Positions 1-7,921 of a DNA stretch of 64,000 bases are shown here, in pieces. This stretch comes from PGYT01 sp963675055 (GTDB lineage Bacteria > Bacteroidota > Ignavibacteria > Ignavibacteriales > Melioribacteraceae): positions 2,294,001 through 2,358,000 of the forward strand of contig CAXXJE010000002.1 of NCBI GenBank assembly GCA_963675055.2, read 5' to 3'. The translations under genes and the position numbers were made by a program. Position 1 is the first letter of the stretch; each line of letters opens with the position of its first letter. The notes under the pieces are model-generated. The model worked only from the letters and a program-made list of their open reading frames with translations. It was not told where the DNA came from and did no database searches.

Positions 1-1
1 T

Positions 2-943
2 ACTTCAAATGCTACCGAATCTCTTAATCTTATATTCAATGGACTTAATCTTAATGGAAAACATGTTGTAACAACAGCAGTGGAACATAACTCCGTATTA
101 AGACCGCTTAAAACATTGGAACGAGAAAAAGATTTAAATATTACTATAGTTGATTGTGACGAATTCGGAATTGTACAACCTGAAAATGTAATCAATGCTA
201 TAAGTGAAAATACGGCTTGTGTCATTATCAATCACTGTTCGAATGTAACCGGAACGATTAACAATCTAAATCCCATCGGTAGAATTACAAAGATGATGGG
301 TATTCCGTTTATTGTAGATGCATCACAGAGTGCAGGATGTATTCCTATCGATGTAAAAAAAATGAATATAGATTTTCTTGTTTTCACCGGGCATAAATCC
401 TTATACGGTATACAGGGAATCGGCGGCGCTTATATAGGTGAAATAGTCAGATTGCAACCGCTAATTATAGGAGGTACCGGTGCGCGCAGCGATTATCTTT
501 ATCAGCCTGAGGAACTACCAATGTATTATGAAGCAGGTACGCCTAATGTTCCCGGCGTTTCTGCCTTGTACGAAGGTATCAAGTTTATACTAGAGAAAGG
601 AATGGATAATATTTTTGCACATAAAATCCACCTAATTGAATTAATGCGTAAACATCTTTCCGAAAATAGTAAAATAAAAATGTATCCGGGTGTTGAATGT
701 AATCAATCGACAACGATTTTTTCTTTTAACATTAACGGAATAAATCCGGATGACGTTGGTTATATGCTGGATAATATGTTTAATATTATAACACGGTCGG
801 GACTGCATTGTGCGCCATTAATACATACGCATATCGGAACATTCCCGGAAGGATCCGTACGTGTAAGCCCTTCGTATTTTACGACTGAGAAAGAGATTTC
901 TATTTTTAATAATGCGATTGATGAAATTAGTAATATTGATTGA
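2..943 (+). CDS. Cysteine desulfurase-like aminotransferase class V (5' truncated)
   Basis: The reading frame is open from base 2, so the gene is cut by the window edge and its true start lies outside. The visible 313 residues are the bulk of a fold-type I PLP enzyme of the cysteine desulfurase/selenocysteine lyase group. A TSNATESLNL stretch and an EHNSVLRPL stretch lie near the edge. The PLP lysine is in TGHKSLYG (about nucleotides 389-412). A RSGLHCAP motif near the C terminus carries the likely catalytic cysteine, followed by GSVRVSPSYF. This pattern fits the stand-alone cysteine desulfurase family known as TIGR01977 better than SufS or IscS, where the C-terminal block differs. It would take sulfur from cysteine, or selenium from selenocysteine. 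It is separated by only 6 bases from a small gene downstream and probably shares its transcript. Family assignment is firm; substrate is open. Confidence 0.85.
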   Translation, partial: TSNATESLNLIFNGLNLNGKHVVTTAVEHNSVLRPLKTLEREKDLNITIVDCDEFGIVQPENVINAISENTACVIINHCSNVTGTINNLNPIGRITKMMGIPFIVDASQSAGCIPIDVKKMNIDFLVFTGHKSLYGIQGIGGAYIGEIVRLQPLIIGGTGARSDYLYQPEELPMYYEAGTPNVPGVSALYEGIKFILEKGMDNIFAHKIHLIELMRKHLSENSKIKMYPGVECNQSTTIFSFNINGINPDDVGYMLDNMFNIITRSGLHCAPLIHTHIGTFPEGSVRVSPSYFTTEKEISIFNNAIDEISNID

Positions 944-949
944 CTGTTT

Positions 950-1231
950 ATGAAAGTAATAAATTTCAAGCATGTTGAAGATTGTTTTGACGGATCGGCA
1001 ATTAATGAAGTCTTATTTGATACCGAGATAAGCAAAGAGTTCATTTTTAAACTCAGCGAAGGCGGTGAGATAAAATATTATGATCATTTTGCCAGACCTT
1101 TTTTTAAAATTCGTATTCATGATTTATATGATATAAAAGGAATTGAAGGAAAGAAAACAATGCGAGTTCATATCAAATCGCCTAATGAATATTCATTCGA
1201 AAAATTTTTAAAGAAATTAGAAAATCTATAG
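950..1231 (+). CDS. Small conserved-looking hypothetical protein (93 aa)
   Basis: The gene starts 6 bases after the stop of the cysteine desulfurase-like gene and is very probably co-transcribed with it. The product is 93 residues, soluble, without signal peptide, membrane segment or cysteine pair (there is one cysteine near residue 11). A phenylalanine-rich middle (ARPFFKIRIHDL) and a basic tail are visible. I do not recognise the family. Its position behind a sulfur/selenium-handling enzyme suggests an accessory role there, but nothing in the sequence proves this. Confidence 0.6.
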   Translation: MKVINFKHVEDCFDGSAINEVLFDTEISKEFIFKLSEGGEIKYYDHFARPFFKIRIHDLYDIKGIEGKKTMRVHIKSPNEYSFEKFLKKLENL

Positions 1232-1291
1232 CTGATAATTATTTAGTCATCTTGGTTCCGCTATCACTTATTTATAATTCATTCAATATCA

Positions 1292-1327
1292 ATCCAGACG
1301 AAGAAGGGGGCAGTGCCTCGTCTGGAT
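1292..1327. repeat. Perfect 10-bp inverted repeat (stem-loop)
   Basis: ATCCAGACGA at 1292-1301 is exactly complementary to TCGTCTGGAT at 1318-1327, with a 16-base G-rich loop. It lies 61 bases after the stop of the 93-aa gene and about 108 bases from the end of the opposing gene, so it sits where a terminator or an mRNA-end structure would. There is no T-run on either side, so a simple intrinsic terminator is not supported. Confidence 0.6.
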
Positions 1328-1434
1328 CTAAAAGAATCTGAACTGAGCCGCAAATGCTAATTGTGCTGTAATTGAGCTATTTCCATCCCCTTTTACACTG
1401 AACATTTTCTAGTCCGGATTCCGGAAATTGATAA

Positions 1435-1734
1435 TTACCACGTCTTCAACTGGTTATGAAATGTTACTTCAATGCTTGCCGGATCAATAAGCTGCATGAA
1501 CTCTATAAACTCGTTGCTGCTGCGCATTTTATCACCAACTGCGGTTACTCCGTCAAGACTTTGGAAATTGTAAATAAAACAAAAGGAGCTGTCCTTTACA
1601 TTCTTAACCAGTTTGGCATCGATAAACACATCCTGCTTTGTCCAGAAATTACTTATCAATTTGTCGGCGATTAGTTTTAACTGATCATCAGTCATCGACT
1701 CACTTACACTGAAATTTACTAATTCGGTAATCAT
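1435..1734 (-). CDS. Small hypothetical protein, possible ABM-like fold (99 aa)
   Basis: I chose the second ATG (MITELVNF) because GGAGGC lies four bases before it on the minus strand; the upstream ATG at 1746 would overlap that ribosome binding site. The product is about 99 residues, soluble, with alternating short strands and an N-terminal helix, ending VTFHNQLKTW. Its size and pattern resemble ferredoxin-fold dimeric proteins such as antibiotic biosynthesis monooxygenase-like proteins, but I see no diagnostic motif. It lies 93 bases downstream of an AraC-type regulator on the same strand and may be regulated by it or co-transcribed with it. Confidence 0.6.
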   Translation of the reverse strand: MITELVNFSVSESMTDDQLKLIADKLISNFWTKQDVFIDAKLVKNVKDSSFCFIYNFQSLDGVTAVGDKMRSSNEFIEFMQLIDPASIEVTFHNQLKTW

Positions 1735-1827
1735 TTTTGCCTCCATATTTGAATTGATTTATGGAGACAAATTTAGCAGGAGATTAAGCAATGAAATAGT
1801 ATGAATGCGACAGCGGCTGTTTAATGA

Positions 1828-2658
1828 TTAGATTGATTTCATTTTCCCGACCTGAAGCATGGAATTATTCTGTCGTAAAAATTCTTTTGGAGTATTGCCC
1901 GTAAACCGTTTGAATTCCTTTATGAAATGTGTTTGATCGAAATAGCCGTTATCCAACGCTATCTCTAATAACCTGGAGTAATCATTTATGTATAAAAGAT
2001 GATTCAAACTATTTTGAAATCGATTAAGCATGGCATAAGTTTTACCCGGGAGTCCGATATATTTGTTATAAACGCGTTCCAGCTTGCGTGTACTTACGTT
2101 ATTCCGCTTGCAAAATTCGGAAATCTGAATTGAATTATTCTTTTGTTTGATTGCAGTAAATAGCTGTTGAATATCTTTCGGAATAAGGTAATTACTATCT
2201 AGCAGCGAAAGGAGTTCTGCTTCTAATATGTTTAGCCTTGCAGAAACATCAGGAGCTTCTCTTAGTTTTTCACTGATTTTTCCGGCGGGATTAAATCCGA
2301 CCTCGCTGGTTCCCAGCAATTGATTCTTAAACTCTGCTATTGGGATTTTTATGAAAGGGTACAGTCCTTCCGGCATAAAACAAATCCCGAGCACATCGAC
2401 ACTCCCGGTTAATTTTATGTGAGCATTCCTGAAATGATCCTGTAATCCTGAGAAGTATATGTCCTCGAGTCGCTGCAACTCTCCATCATAGTATAAATAA
2501 TGTGAAGTATCATTCAGGTTGAATTTCAGATCAACATTTCTCACTGGAATTAACTTATGGTTGAGCTGCATTTCTGAAGCGTGGATCTCCCAGAAGAACT
2601 TGATGTACTTTTTAAGCTGTGGATGGCGGACGGAATATTTTTTTATTATCTGCTGCAC
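1828..2658 (-). CDS. AraC-family transcriptional regulator
   Basis: The 276-residue protein has the two-part build of AraC regulators. An N-terminal domain (about 1-150, with VRNVDLKFNLND) resembles the DUF6597-type sensor found in many Bacteroidetes AraC proteins. The C-terminal double helix-turn-helix spans about 165-265: ISEFCKRNNVSTRKLERVYNKY is the first HTH, and EIALDNGYFDQTHFIKEFKRFTG is the conserved second HTH signature. It acts in the cytoplasm as a DNA-binding activator or repressor. The ligand cannot be read from sequence. The gene immediately downstream on the same strand (1435-1734) is the most likely local target or partner. Its own upstream region carries a dispersed inverted-repeat element at 2777-2905. 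Confidence 0.88.
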   Translation of the reverse strand: MQQIIKKYSVRHPQLKKYIKFFWEIHASEMQLNHKLIPVRNVDLKFNLNDTSHYLYYDGELQRLEDIYFSGLQDHFRNAHIKLTGSVDVLGICFMPEGLYPFIKIPIAEFKNQLLGTSEVGFNPAGKISEKLREAPDVSARLNILEAELLSLLDSNYLIPKDIQQLFTAIKQKNNSIQISEFCKRNNVSTRKLERVYNKYIGLPGKTYAMLNRFQNSLNHLLYINDYSRLLEIALDNGYFDQTHFIKEFKRFTGNTPKEFLRQNNSMLQVGKMKSI

Positions 2659-2776
2659 ATGAATACTAAGGCAATTTAATGTTAATGATGACTGGCGAAA
2701 AGATATGTAGAAGCGTTTCGATATGCAATTACTTTACTTCTCTTTATCTTGTAGGAAATGACAGAACTAGCTTAAC

Positions 2777-2905
2777 ATGTCATTTCGAATCCCCGCAAGA
2801 TTTTGGCGGGGTGAGAAATCATTTAATCTAACTGTTTCGAAAGTCATGTATTGTGGCAGTAACGTAAAAGATTTCTCGCTGCCCTTTGGTTGCTCGAAAT
2901 GACAT
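2777..2905. repeat. Short dispersed inverted-repeat element (MITE-like, 129 bp)
   Basis: The element is bounded by perfect 12-bp inverted ends, ATGTCATTTCGA at 2777-2788 and TCGAAATGACAT at 2894-2905. A second nested pair, GTGAGAAATC and GATTTCTCGC, lies inside. A related element with the same TGTCATT...AATGACA ends lies at 10389-10470, and a one-ended relative begins at 7922. It codes for nothing and sits between the AraC gene and the Popeye-like gene. Confidence 0.75.
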
Positions 2906-2946
2906 CTGTTAATTAATTCGAACGAAAAGAATCAAGCCCTGGCAAA

Positions 2947-3600
2947 TCAAATATTTTTCTTCTGTTTCAGTTTCTCTGCCATATCGTATCCGAGAATTGC
3001 CCACATAACATTTTTAATTGCCGAATGCTTGTCGAAAAAATTATCCAGATCATTCTTCGACCAGGCAAGATATTTGACCGGTTCCATTGTTACCAGATCG
3101 GCACTTGTCGGCTGCCCGGTAATATAGCTGATTTCCCCCATGAATCCGCCGTCTCGAATATGGGCGCGGACCTGACCTTCGGATTTGACCTCTACTGTAC
3201 CGCTGAAAAGCAGGTAGAGCTTGTTATTTTTAGTTCCTTCCTCGATCAGAGTCATACCTTCATCTGTCTTCTTCCACTCTGCAAGGTCAAGGAGTCTCAG
3301 CATCTCCCTTGGCTTTAATGACCGGAACACCATCAGATGCAGTCTTTGCTCATCCTCAGTTAGTTTAACCGGTCTTCTTTCACGGTACAGGATTACCAGC
3401 TGAACTGCGTTTATAGCAATAAACATACTCTGCCAGAATAAAGCGGACCATAGCGGCGAGTCCTGAAAGAAAAAGTAGGGGAATGTAAAGAACGCTGCAA
3501 TTACCGTGAGTATTCGCAACCACATTATATCTCTTACGGCATAGGATGAAGTATAGATTATATTCGCGGTGAAGAACATTGCTACGTACAGCTCACTCAT
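2947..3600 (-). CDS. Popeye-like membrane protein with cyclic-nucleotide-binding domain
   Basis: The 217-residue protein starts with three hydrophobic segments (about residues 4-22, 28-45 and 51-73) followed by a conserved-looking YRERRPVKL junction. A cyclic-nucleotide-binding beta-roll follows (about 95-205) with GEISYITGQPTSADL in the phosphate-binding-cassette position. Three short transmembrane helices, a basic RRPVK junction and one cNMP domain is the architecture of Popeye-domain proteins, which bind cAMP in animals and have bacterial members. The usual cassette arginine is not present in the expected form, so nucleotide binding is likely but not assured. The gene stands alone, with about 440 bases before the divergent molybdopterin enzyme gene. 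The alternative reading is a generic Crp-type cNMP domain on a membrane anchor. Confidence 0.75.
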   Translation of the reverse strand: MSELYVAMFFTANIIYTSSYAVRDIMWLRILTVIAAFFTFPYFFFQDSPLWSALFWQSMFIAINAVQLVILYRERRPVKLTEDEQRLHLMVFRSLKPREMLRLLDLAEWKKTDEGMTLIEEGTKNNKLYLLFSGTVEVKSEGQVRAHIRDGGFMGEISYITGQPTSADLVTMEPVKYLAWSKNDLDNFFDKHSAIKNVMWAILGYDMAEKLKQKKNI

Positions 3601-4039
3601 AGATACACCTGGATAATGTTTACAGATAATAATGATGTATGTTACTTCTAACTACAGCCCTCAGGGATTTGGATTTCCCTGCGAATAGAAAAATATGAGT
3701 AAAAAAAATCACATACAATATTGAATGTTCTGCATTCTTCCGTTTTTATAAATACTATTCACAAATAGCTGGGACCTCACGGCCGTCAAAGATCCCCGCA
3801 AACGGGACAAGCTATTCCCTGACGGAAGTTTATAAGAGTCCGTAACCTCTCAGAAGCAGCACAGAATTATTTATTCAATTCTTAAGAGTTGTCCGAACAA
3901 TTATTTAACTTTGCACCTAAACAGGATGAGCAGGTATTGGAAAACACTTTCGGTTATTTAGTTTACATGTTAAATCTGCCGGGAAAACTTTCTTACATAT
4001 CATTATCCTTTATCCTCAAATTACTGTATGGAGTTGTAA
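3601..4039. other. Divergent intergenic region with one palindromic repeat
   Basis: This 439-base gap separates the minus-strand Popeye-like gene from the plus-strand oxidoreductase gene, so it should hold both promoters. I see one palindromic repeat (3783-3825) and GGAG six bases before the ATG at 4040. No ORF, RNA gene or confident promoter box was found. Confidence 0.5.
3783..3825. repeat. Palindromic intergenic repeat, copy 1
   Basis: CCGTCA (3783-3788) pairs with TGACGG (3820-3825) around a core CCCCGCAAACGGGACAAGC. The same core and the same CCGTCA-type end recur at 6199-6240 and 7985-8012, and the core alone recurs, inverted, at 10651 and 35457. This is a small REP-like family confined to non-coding DNA. 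Confidence 0.7.
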
Positions 4040-6208
4040 ATGATTACCGGTGGTGGATTTAGAGCTGTTCGATATTCTCTTCAAGCTGCGTATTCCGCGG
4101 GTTTCGTTAAAACATTCAAAACGTTGTTCTCAAGGAACACCTGTAAAACATGTGCCTTCGGGATGGGTGGTCAAAAAGGCGGGATGCGAGATGAGGCTGG
4201 TAATTTTCCTGAAGTTTGCAAGAAAGGTTTCCAGGCCCAGATTACCGACATTCAATCACCGGTTCCGCCAAATATTTTTAAGCTGAAAAGTATTGAGGAG
4301 TTTGCGAATACTCCGGGCAGACTGCTTGAGAGAATGGGGCGGCTTAATACTCCACTTTACAAATCCGCCGGAGCTACTCACTACACACCGATAGCCTGGG
4401 ACAATGCTTTGGATAAAATAGCGAGCCGTTTCAGGAATTCTTCTCCTGAGAAAAGTTTTTTTTACAGTTCCGGACGCAGTTCAAACGAGGCGGCATTTCT
4501 GCTGCAGATTTTCGCCCGCATCTACGGCAGTAATAACATCAACAATACTTCTTACTACTGTCACCAGGCATCGGGGGTCGGTATAAGTTCCGCGCTCGGT
4601 ACCGGGACGGCAACAGTAGTACTGGAAGATCTCGACAAGGTTGACCTGTTTTATGTTATCGGCTGCAACCCAGCTTCGAACCACCCCAGATTTATTCGCC
4701 AGTTGCTTAATTGCAGACGAAGAGGCGGACGGGTTGTTGTTATCAATCCCGCTAAAGAGAACGGACTGGTGAAGTTTGCGGTTCCTTCAGATTTCAAATC
4801 CATGTTAACCGGCGGCAGTGAGATCGCTTCCGAATATATTCAACTCAACATCGGTGGCGACATTGCGCTGTTGAAGGGATTTGCCAAATCAATAATCGGT
4901 AAAAAGAAACATAACCCTGAGTTTATGAACAATTATACGAACGGTGCTAATGAGTATATAGCGGATATTGAGAATACATCCTGGGATGAAATAGTATCCG
5001 CTTCCGGTATAGCGCGGGAGGAGATTGAACGAATCGCTGAGATTTACGGGAACTCTCGTAATACTGTCTTTGCCTGGGCTGTTGGTATTACTCATCATAT
5101 ATTCGGTTCGGAGAATGTTGAATCCATAGTCAATCTTGCATTGTTACGGGGAATGATAGGCAAGCCGAATGCCGGTCTGCTTCCATTGAGAGGTCACAGC
5201 AATGTGCAGGGGATAGGATCAATCGGTTTTACTCCGGCGCTAAGAGAAAAGGTGCTGGCTAAACTTGAGAAGCATTTAAGTGTCGAGCTTCCGAATTCTG
5301 CCGGTATGGATACTATGTCATGCATGCATGCCGCGGATAAAGGTGAAATTGAAGCGGCGTTCCTGCTCGGAGGAAATTTATACAGTTCTAATCCGGATAC
5401 TGAATTCGCTGTGCGCGCGCTGAATAAAATTCCGTTCAAATTGTATTTGACTACTACCCTGAACCAGGGGCATTTTAACGGTATTGACGGGGAAGCCGTG
5501 ATTCTGCCTGTGATAACACGCGATGAAGAAGCACAGAAGACGACTCAGGAATCAATGTTCAATTTCGTGCGGCTGAGCGACGGGGGAGAACAACGTATAC
5601 CCAACGCGCGCTCGGAGGTTGAGATAATTACCGAAGTTGCGAAGCGTGTACTCGGTAATGATGTTGTTGACTTCGATAAGTTTAAGAGTCACGAATACCT
5701 TCGAAAACTAATTTCAGAAACAGTTCCCGGATTCGAACAGATGTCCAAAATGGACGAAACTAATCAGGAATTCCAGATAGAGGGGCGGACTTATCACGAA
5801 CCGAAATTTTCCACTCCCGACGGGAAGGCGAACTTCAGGGTGTGCTCTATTCCGGCGCTGCAAGGCGAAGAAAAGGAACTGCGTATGATGAGTGTACGAA
5901 GCGAAGGCCAGTTCAATTCGATTGTTTATGAAGAAGAAGATCTCTACCGCGGACAGAAAAACCGGCGTGTCATACTGATGAACAAGTCCGATATACGAGA
6001 AAGAAATTTGCGCAATAATGACCTCGTTACACTTGAATCCTCAACAGGGATAATGGAGGGAGTAAAGGTGAGGGTATATGATATTAAACCAGGCAATGTT
6101 ATGATGTATTATCCCGAATCCAATGTACTCATCTCAAACGATACTGATCCGAGGAGTAAAACACCAGGTTATAAACTTACATGGGTGAAAGTATACCGCC
6201 GTCACTGA
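4040..6208 (+). CDS. FdhF/YdeP-family molybdopterin oxidoreductase
   Basis: The 722-residue protein belongs to the molybdopterin oxidoreductase superfamily, in the subgroup of E. coli YdeP (the formate dehydrogenase alpha-like family TIGR01701). An N-terminal GGGFRAVRYSL stretch and cysteines at 35, 38 and 60 form a reduced Fe-S site; the third cysteine of the usual four-cysteine motif is not visible. The SSGRSSNEAAFLLQIFARIYG stretch precedes Cys174 in YYCHQASG, which aligns with the Mo-binding Cys/Sec of FdhF. A C-terminal MopB-binding beta-barrel (about 600-722) contains MNKSDIRERNLRNNDLV. No Tat signal is seen, so it is cytoplasmic. No FdhD or partner subunit gene is adjacent. Its substrate is unknown; YdeP is linked to acid resistance. 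The stop codon lies inside a palindromic repeat. Confidence 0.85.
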   Translation: MITGGGFRAVRYSLQAAYSAGFVKTFKTLFSRNTCKTCAFGMGGQKGGMRDEAGNFPEVCKKGFQAQITDIQSPVPPNIFKLKSIEEFANTPGRLLERMGRLNTPLYKSAGATHYTPIAWDNALDKIASRFRNSSPEKSFFYSSGRSSNEAAFLLQIFARIYGSNNINNTSYYCHQASGVGISSALGTGTATVVLEDLDKVDLFYVIGCNPASNHPRFIRQLLNCRRRGGRVVVINPAKENGLVKFAVPSDFKSMLTGGSEIASEYIQLNIGGDIALLKGFAKSIIGKKKHNPEFMNNYTNGANEYIADIENTSWDEIVSASGIAREEIERIAEIYGNSRNTVFAWAVGITHHIFGSENVESIVNLALLRGMIGKPNAGLLPLRGHSNVQGIGSIGFTPALREKVLAKLEKHLSVELPNSAGMDTMSCMHAADKGEIEAAFLLGGNLYSSNPDTEFAVRALNKIPFKLYLTTTLNQGHFNGIDGEAVILPVITRDEEAQKTTQESMFNFVRLSDGGEQRIPNARSEVEIITEVAKRVLGNDVVDFDKFKSHEYLRKLISETVPGFEQMSKMDETNQEFQIEGRTYHEPKFSTPDGKANFRVCSIPALQGEEKELRMMSVRSEGQFNSIVYEEEDLYRGQKNRRVILMNKSDIRERNLRNNDLVTLESSTGIMEGVKVRVYDIKPGNVMMYYPESNVLISNDTDPRSKTPGYKLTWVKVYRRH

Positions 6209-6240
6209 CCTCCGCAAACGGGGCAAGTGATCAGCGACGG
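6199..6240. repeat. Palindromic intergenic repeat, copy 2, overlapping a gene end
   Basis: CCGTCACTGA (6199-6208) pairs with TCAGCGACGG (6231-6240), nine of ten positions matching, around the core TCCGCAAACGGGGCAAG. The left arm encodes the last residues (R-R-H) and the TGA stop of the oxidoreductase gene, so the repeat has become part of that coding sequence and could also act as a transcript-end hairpin. Confidence 0.75.
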
Positions 6241-6291
6241 ATCCAACATTACTTTTTTCCCAGCGTGTGGGTGTTGGTAGCAATAAAATGT

Positions 6292-7147
6292 TCATTCCAT
6301 AATTTTAACTGCGTATTTCAATCCTTCATAATATGTTCTTTCCTCAACAACAAATACTTTATTATGAAATGAAATTAGAGCTATTGGCTTTACAAATTCA
6401 GACATTTTCCCATCACCGTTATCTAGATATGAGTATTCTCTATCAATCTTGTGTCTTCCTCTATAAACTATTCGACCATGAGTTCGAATATAAATACGAT
6501 TGGAGTTTGAGGTATCAATTGGACAGTTGGTTGTATAATAATAAATTGATTTATCTCCTAAGCCGGCATGTAACATATCTTCGACATGTTGATATAACAA
6601 TTCTCCTTTTTTAATGTATTTAGGAAAATATCCAATTTGTAAATTCTTGATTGTCGAATCAACTTTTAATGGGAGGAGAATATTTTCAAAAGCTCCTTTT
6701 ACACTATCCGGTACCTCTGCAAAAAAAAGAATAATTTATTTTTTTACTTAAGGCTATTCCGGCTAAACCATTTGGATAATAATTCATGTAATCTCTGTTT
6801 ATACAAGCATTAGTAAGAAATCCGATTCCGGAGTATTCACCAAATGGATCATATATAATAAGATCACCGGCAATCAATTTAGATTCATTTCCGATAAATG
6901 GGTAATACTTCCATTCTCTATTCCATAATTCTTCAGATAGAATTTTGTATACATTGTGAGATGTGCTATTTGGAGAGAGCGAATTAATTCTATCATATAA
7001 ATCTATTAATACATTATTGGTATATCTTGCAACAGGAATTAAAACTGCGTCGCTTCTTACCACCGCAATAGAAAGAAAATCTTCTGATCTCTGTCCAAAA
7101 ATAAAAGAAGTGATAAATAGTAGTGATATGAATAATTTAGTTTTCAT
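6292..7147 (-). pseudogene. Secreted hypothetical protein, broken by one frameshift
   Basis: The gene begins with a clear signal peptide (MKTKLFISLLFITSFIFGQ) and reads about 140 residues to a run of eight A on the plus strand (6721-6728), where the frame ends at 6704. In the next frame the same minus-strand sequence continues AEVPDSVKGAFENILLPL and runs to the stop at 6292, giving about 285 residues if one base of the run is dropped. The two halves join without overlap or gap, so they are one gene. I do not recognise the family. The damage is a single indel in a homopolymer, so it may be a sequencing error, true decay or slippage. It lies next to a toxin-antitoxin pair on the same strand. 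Confidence 0.65.
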
Positions 7148-7216
7148 TTTGGTGTTGTGTTTAAACCACTTGTCCGGAATTTAATCGACTCCGGGTAATT
7201 GCTGGTTGCTCTAAGA

Positions 7217-7510
7217 CTATTTTATATCTTTATCAGGTAATAATTGTTTGAAATTTCGTATAGTAAGAACAAAAACTTTTTTAGGTTCGACTCGATAGAT
7301 TATTCTGTATTCACCTTCAAAAATTTCACGTATTTCTTCTCTATCTGCTTCCGGGACTTTTCTTCCTCTTCCAGGATATTTTGATAGAGTTTCAACTCGC
7401 TTAAATATACTTGCAATCAATTTCCTCGCTGCTGTTTTATCTTCTTTTGAGATGTATTCAAAAATATCTTCCAGTTTATTGACAGCTAAAGGCGACCACA
7501 ATACTTTCAA
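7217..7510 (-). CDS. ParE/RelE-family toxin
   Basis: This is a 97-residue ParE/RelE-superfamily toxin. The N terminus is MKVLWSPLAVNKLEDIFEYI, the middle contains LIASIFKRVETLSKYPGRGRKVPE, and the strand pair EIFEGEYRIIYRVEPKKVFVLTI is the conserved C-terminal block. Length is normal for the family. The start codon lies two bases after the stop of the antitoxin gene, which is the usual operon order for Phd/YefM-ParE pairs. ParE toxins poison gyrase and RelE toxins cut mRNA at the ribosome; the helical N terminus and the WSPLA motif favour ParE. It is expected to be repressed with its antitoxin by binding to the palindrome at 7805-7838. Confidence 0.9.
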   Translation of the reverse strand: MKVLWSPLAVNKLEDIFEYISKEDKTAARKLIASIFKRVETLSKYPGRGRKVPEADREEIREIFEGEYRIIYRVEPKKVFVLTIRNFKQLLPDKDIK

Positions 7511-7512
7511 AG

Positions 7513-7788
7513 CTATGTCCTCTTTATAAATTTCTTCTTTACTTCCTGATGTGATATTTCCAGACCACTATTAATTTGTGATTCCGCCAGCTTTATCTCT
7601 TCCAATACCTCGATTTTCTCAACCATAGATTCATACTCTGAAACATCTATTAATATTGCGGCGCTTTTACCATTTTGGGTAATAACTAACGGCCTTTTCG
7701 TTTTTTTTACTTTATCAAAGTAAAATGCTACTCTTGAACGGAATTCCGACAGTGGTTGAATATCTTTGTCTAGCTGTATCCGGGGCAT
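7513..7788 (-). CDS. Phd/YefM-family antitoxin
   Basis: The 91-residue protein has the Phd/YefM DNA-binding fold. The motif FRSRVAFYFDKVKKTKRPLVITQNGKSAA with the following ILIDVSEYESM is the family signature, and an acidic/helical C-terminal tail (about 58-91) would wrap the toxin. It neutralises the ParE-type toxin encoded two bases downstream and autoregulates the operon. The palindrome directly upstream fits as its operator. Confidence 0.9.
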   Translation of the reverse strand: MPRIQLDKDIQPLSEFRSRVAFYFDKVKKTKRPLVITQNGKSAAILIDVSEYESMVEKIEVLEEIKLAESQINSGLEISHQEVKKKFIKRT

Positions 7789-7804
7789 AAAAACTCCATT
7801 TTAT

Positions 7805-7838
7805 ATTGTGCAAATAAACGTACAATATATTGCACAAT
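7805..7838 (-). promoter_or_regulatory. Operator/promoter of the toxin-antitoxin operon
   Basis: ATTGTGCAA (7805-7813) and TTGCACAAT (7830-7838) form a perfect 9-bp inverted repeat with a 16-base AT-rich spacer, and a further TACAATATA lies between the arms. The element starts 17 bases upstream of the antitoxin ATG. Phd/YefM proteins bind such palindromes and repress their own operons, so this is a strong operator candidate. Binding itself is inferred. Confidence 0.65.
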
Positions 7839-7921
7839 TACTCAACGCTAAAATTTGTCTATTTGTGGCTAAAAGATGTTCCAGAATTCCCTATTTACCG
7901 GACTCAAACAAGTACTCCCCG

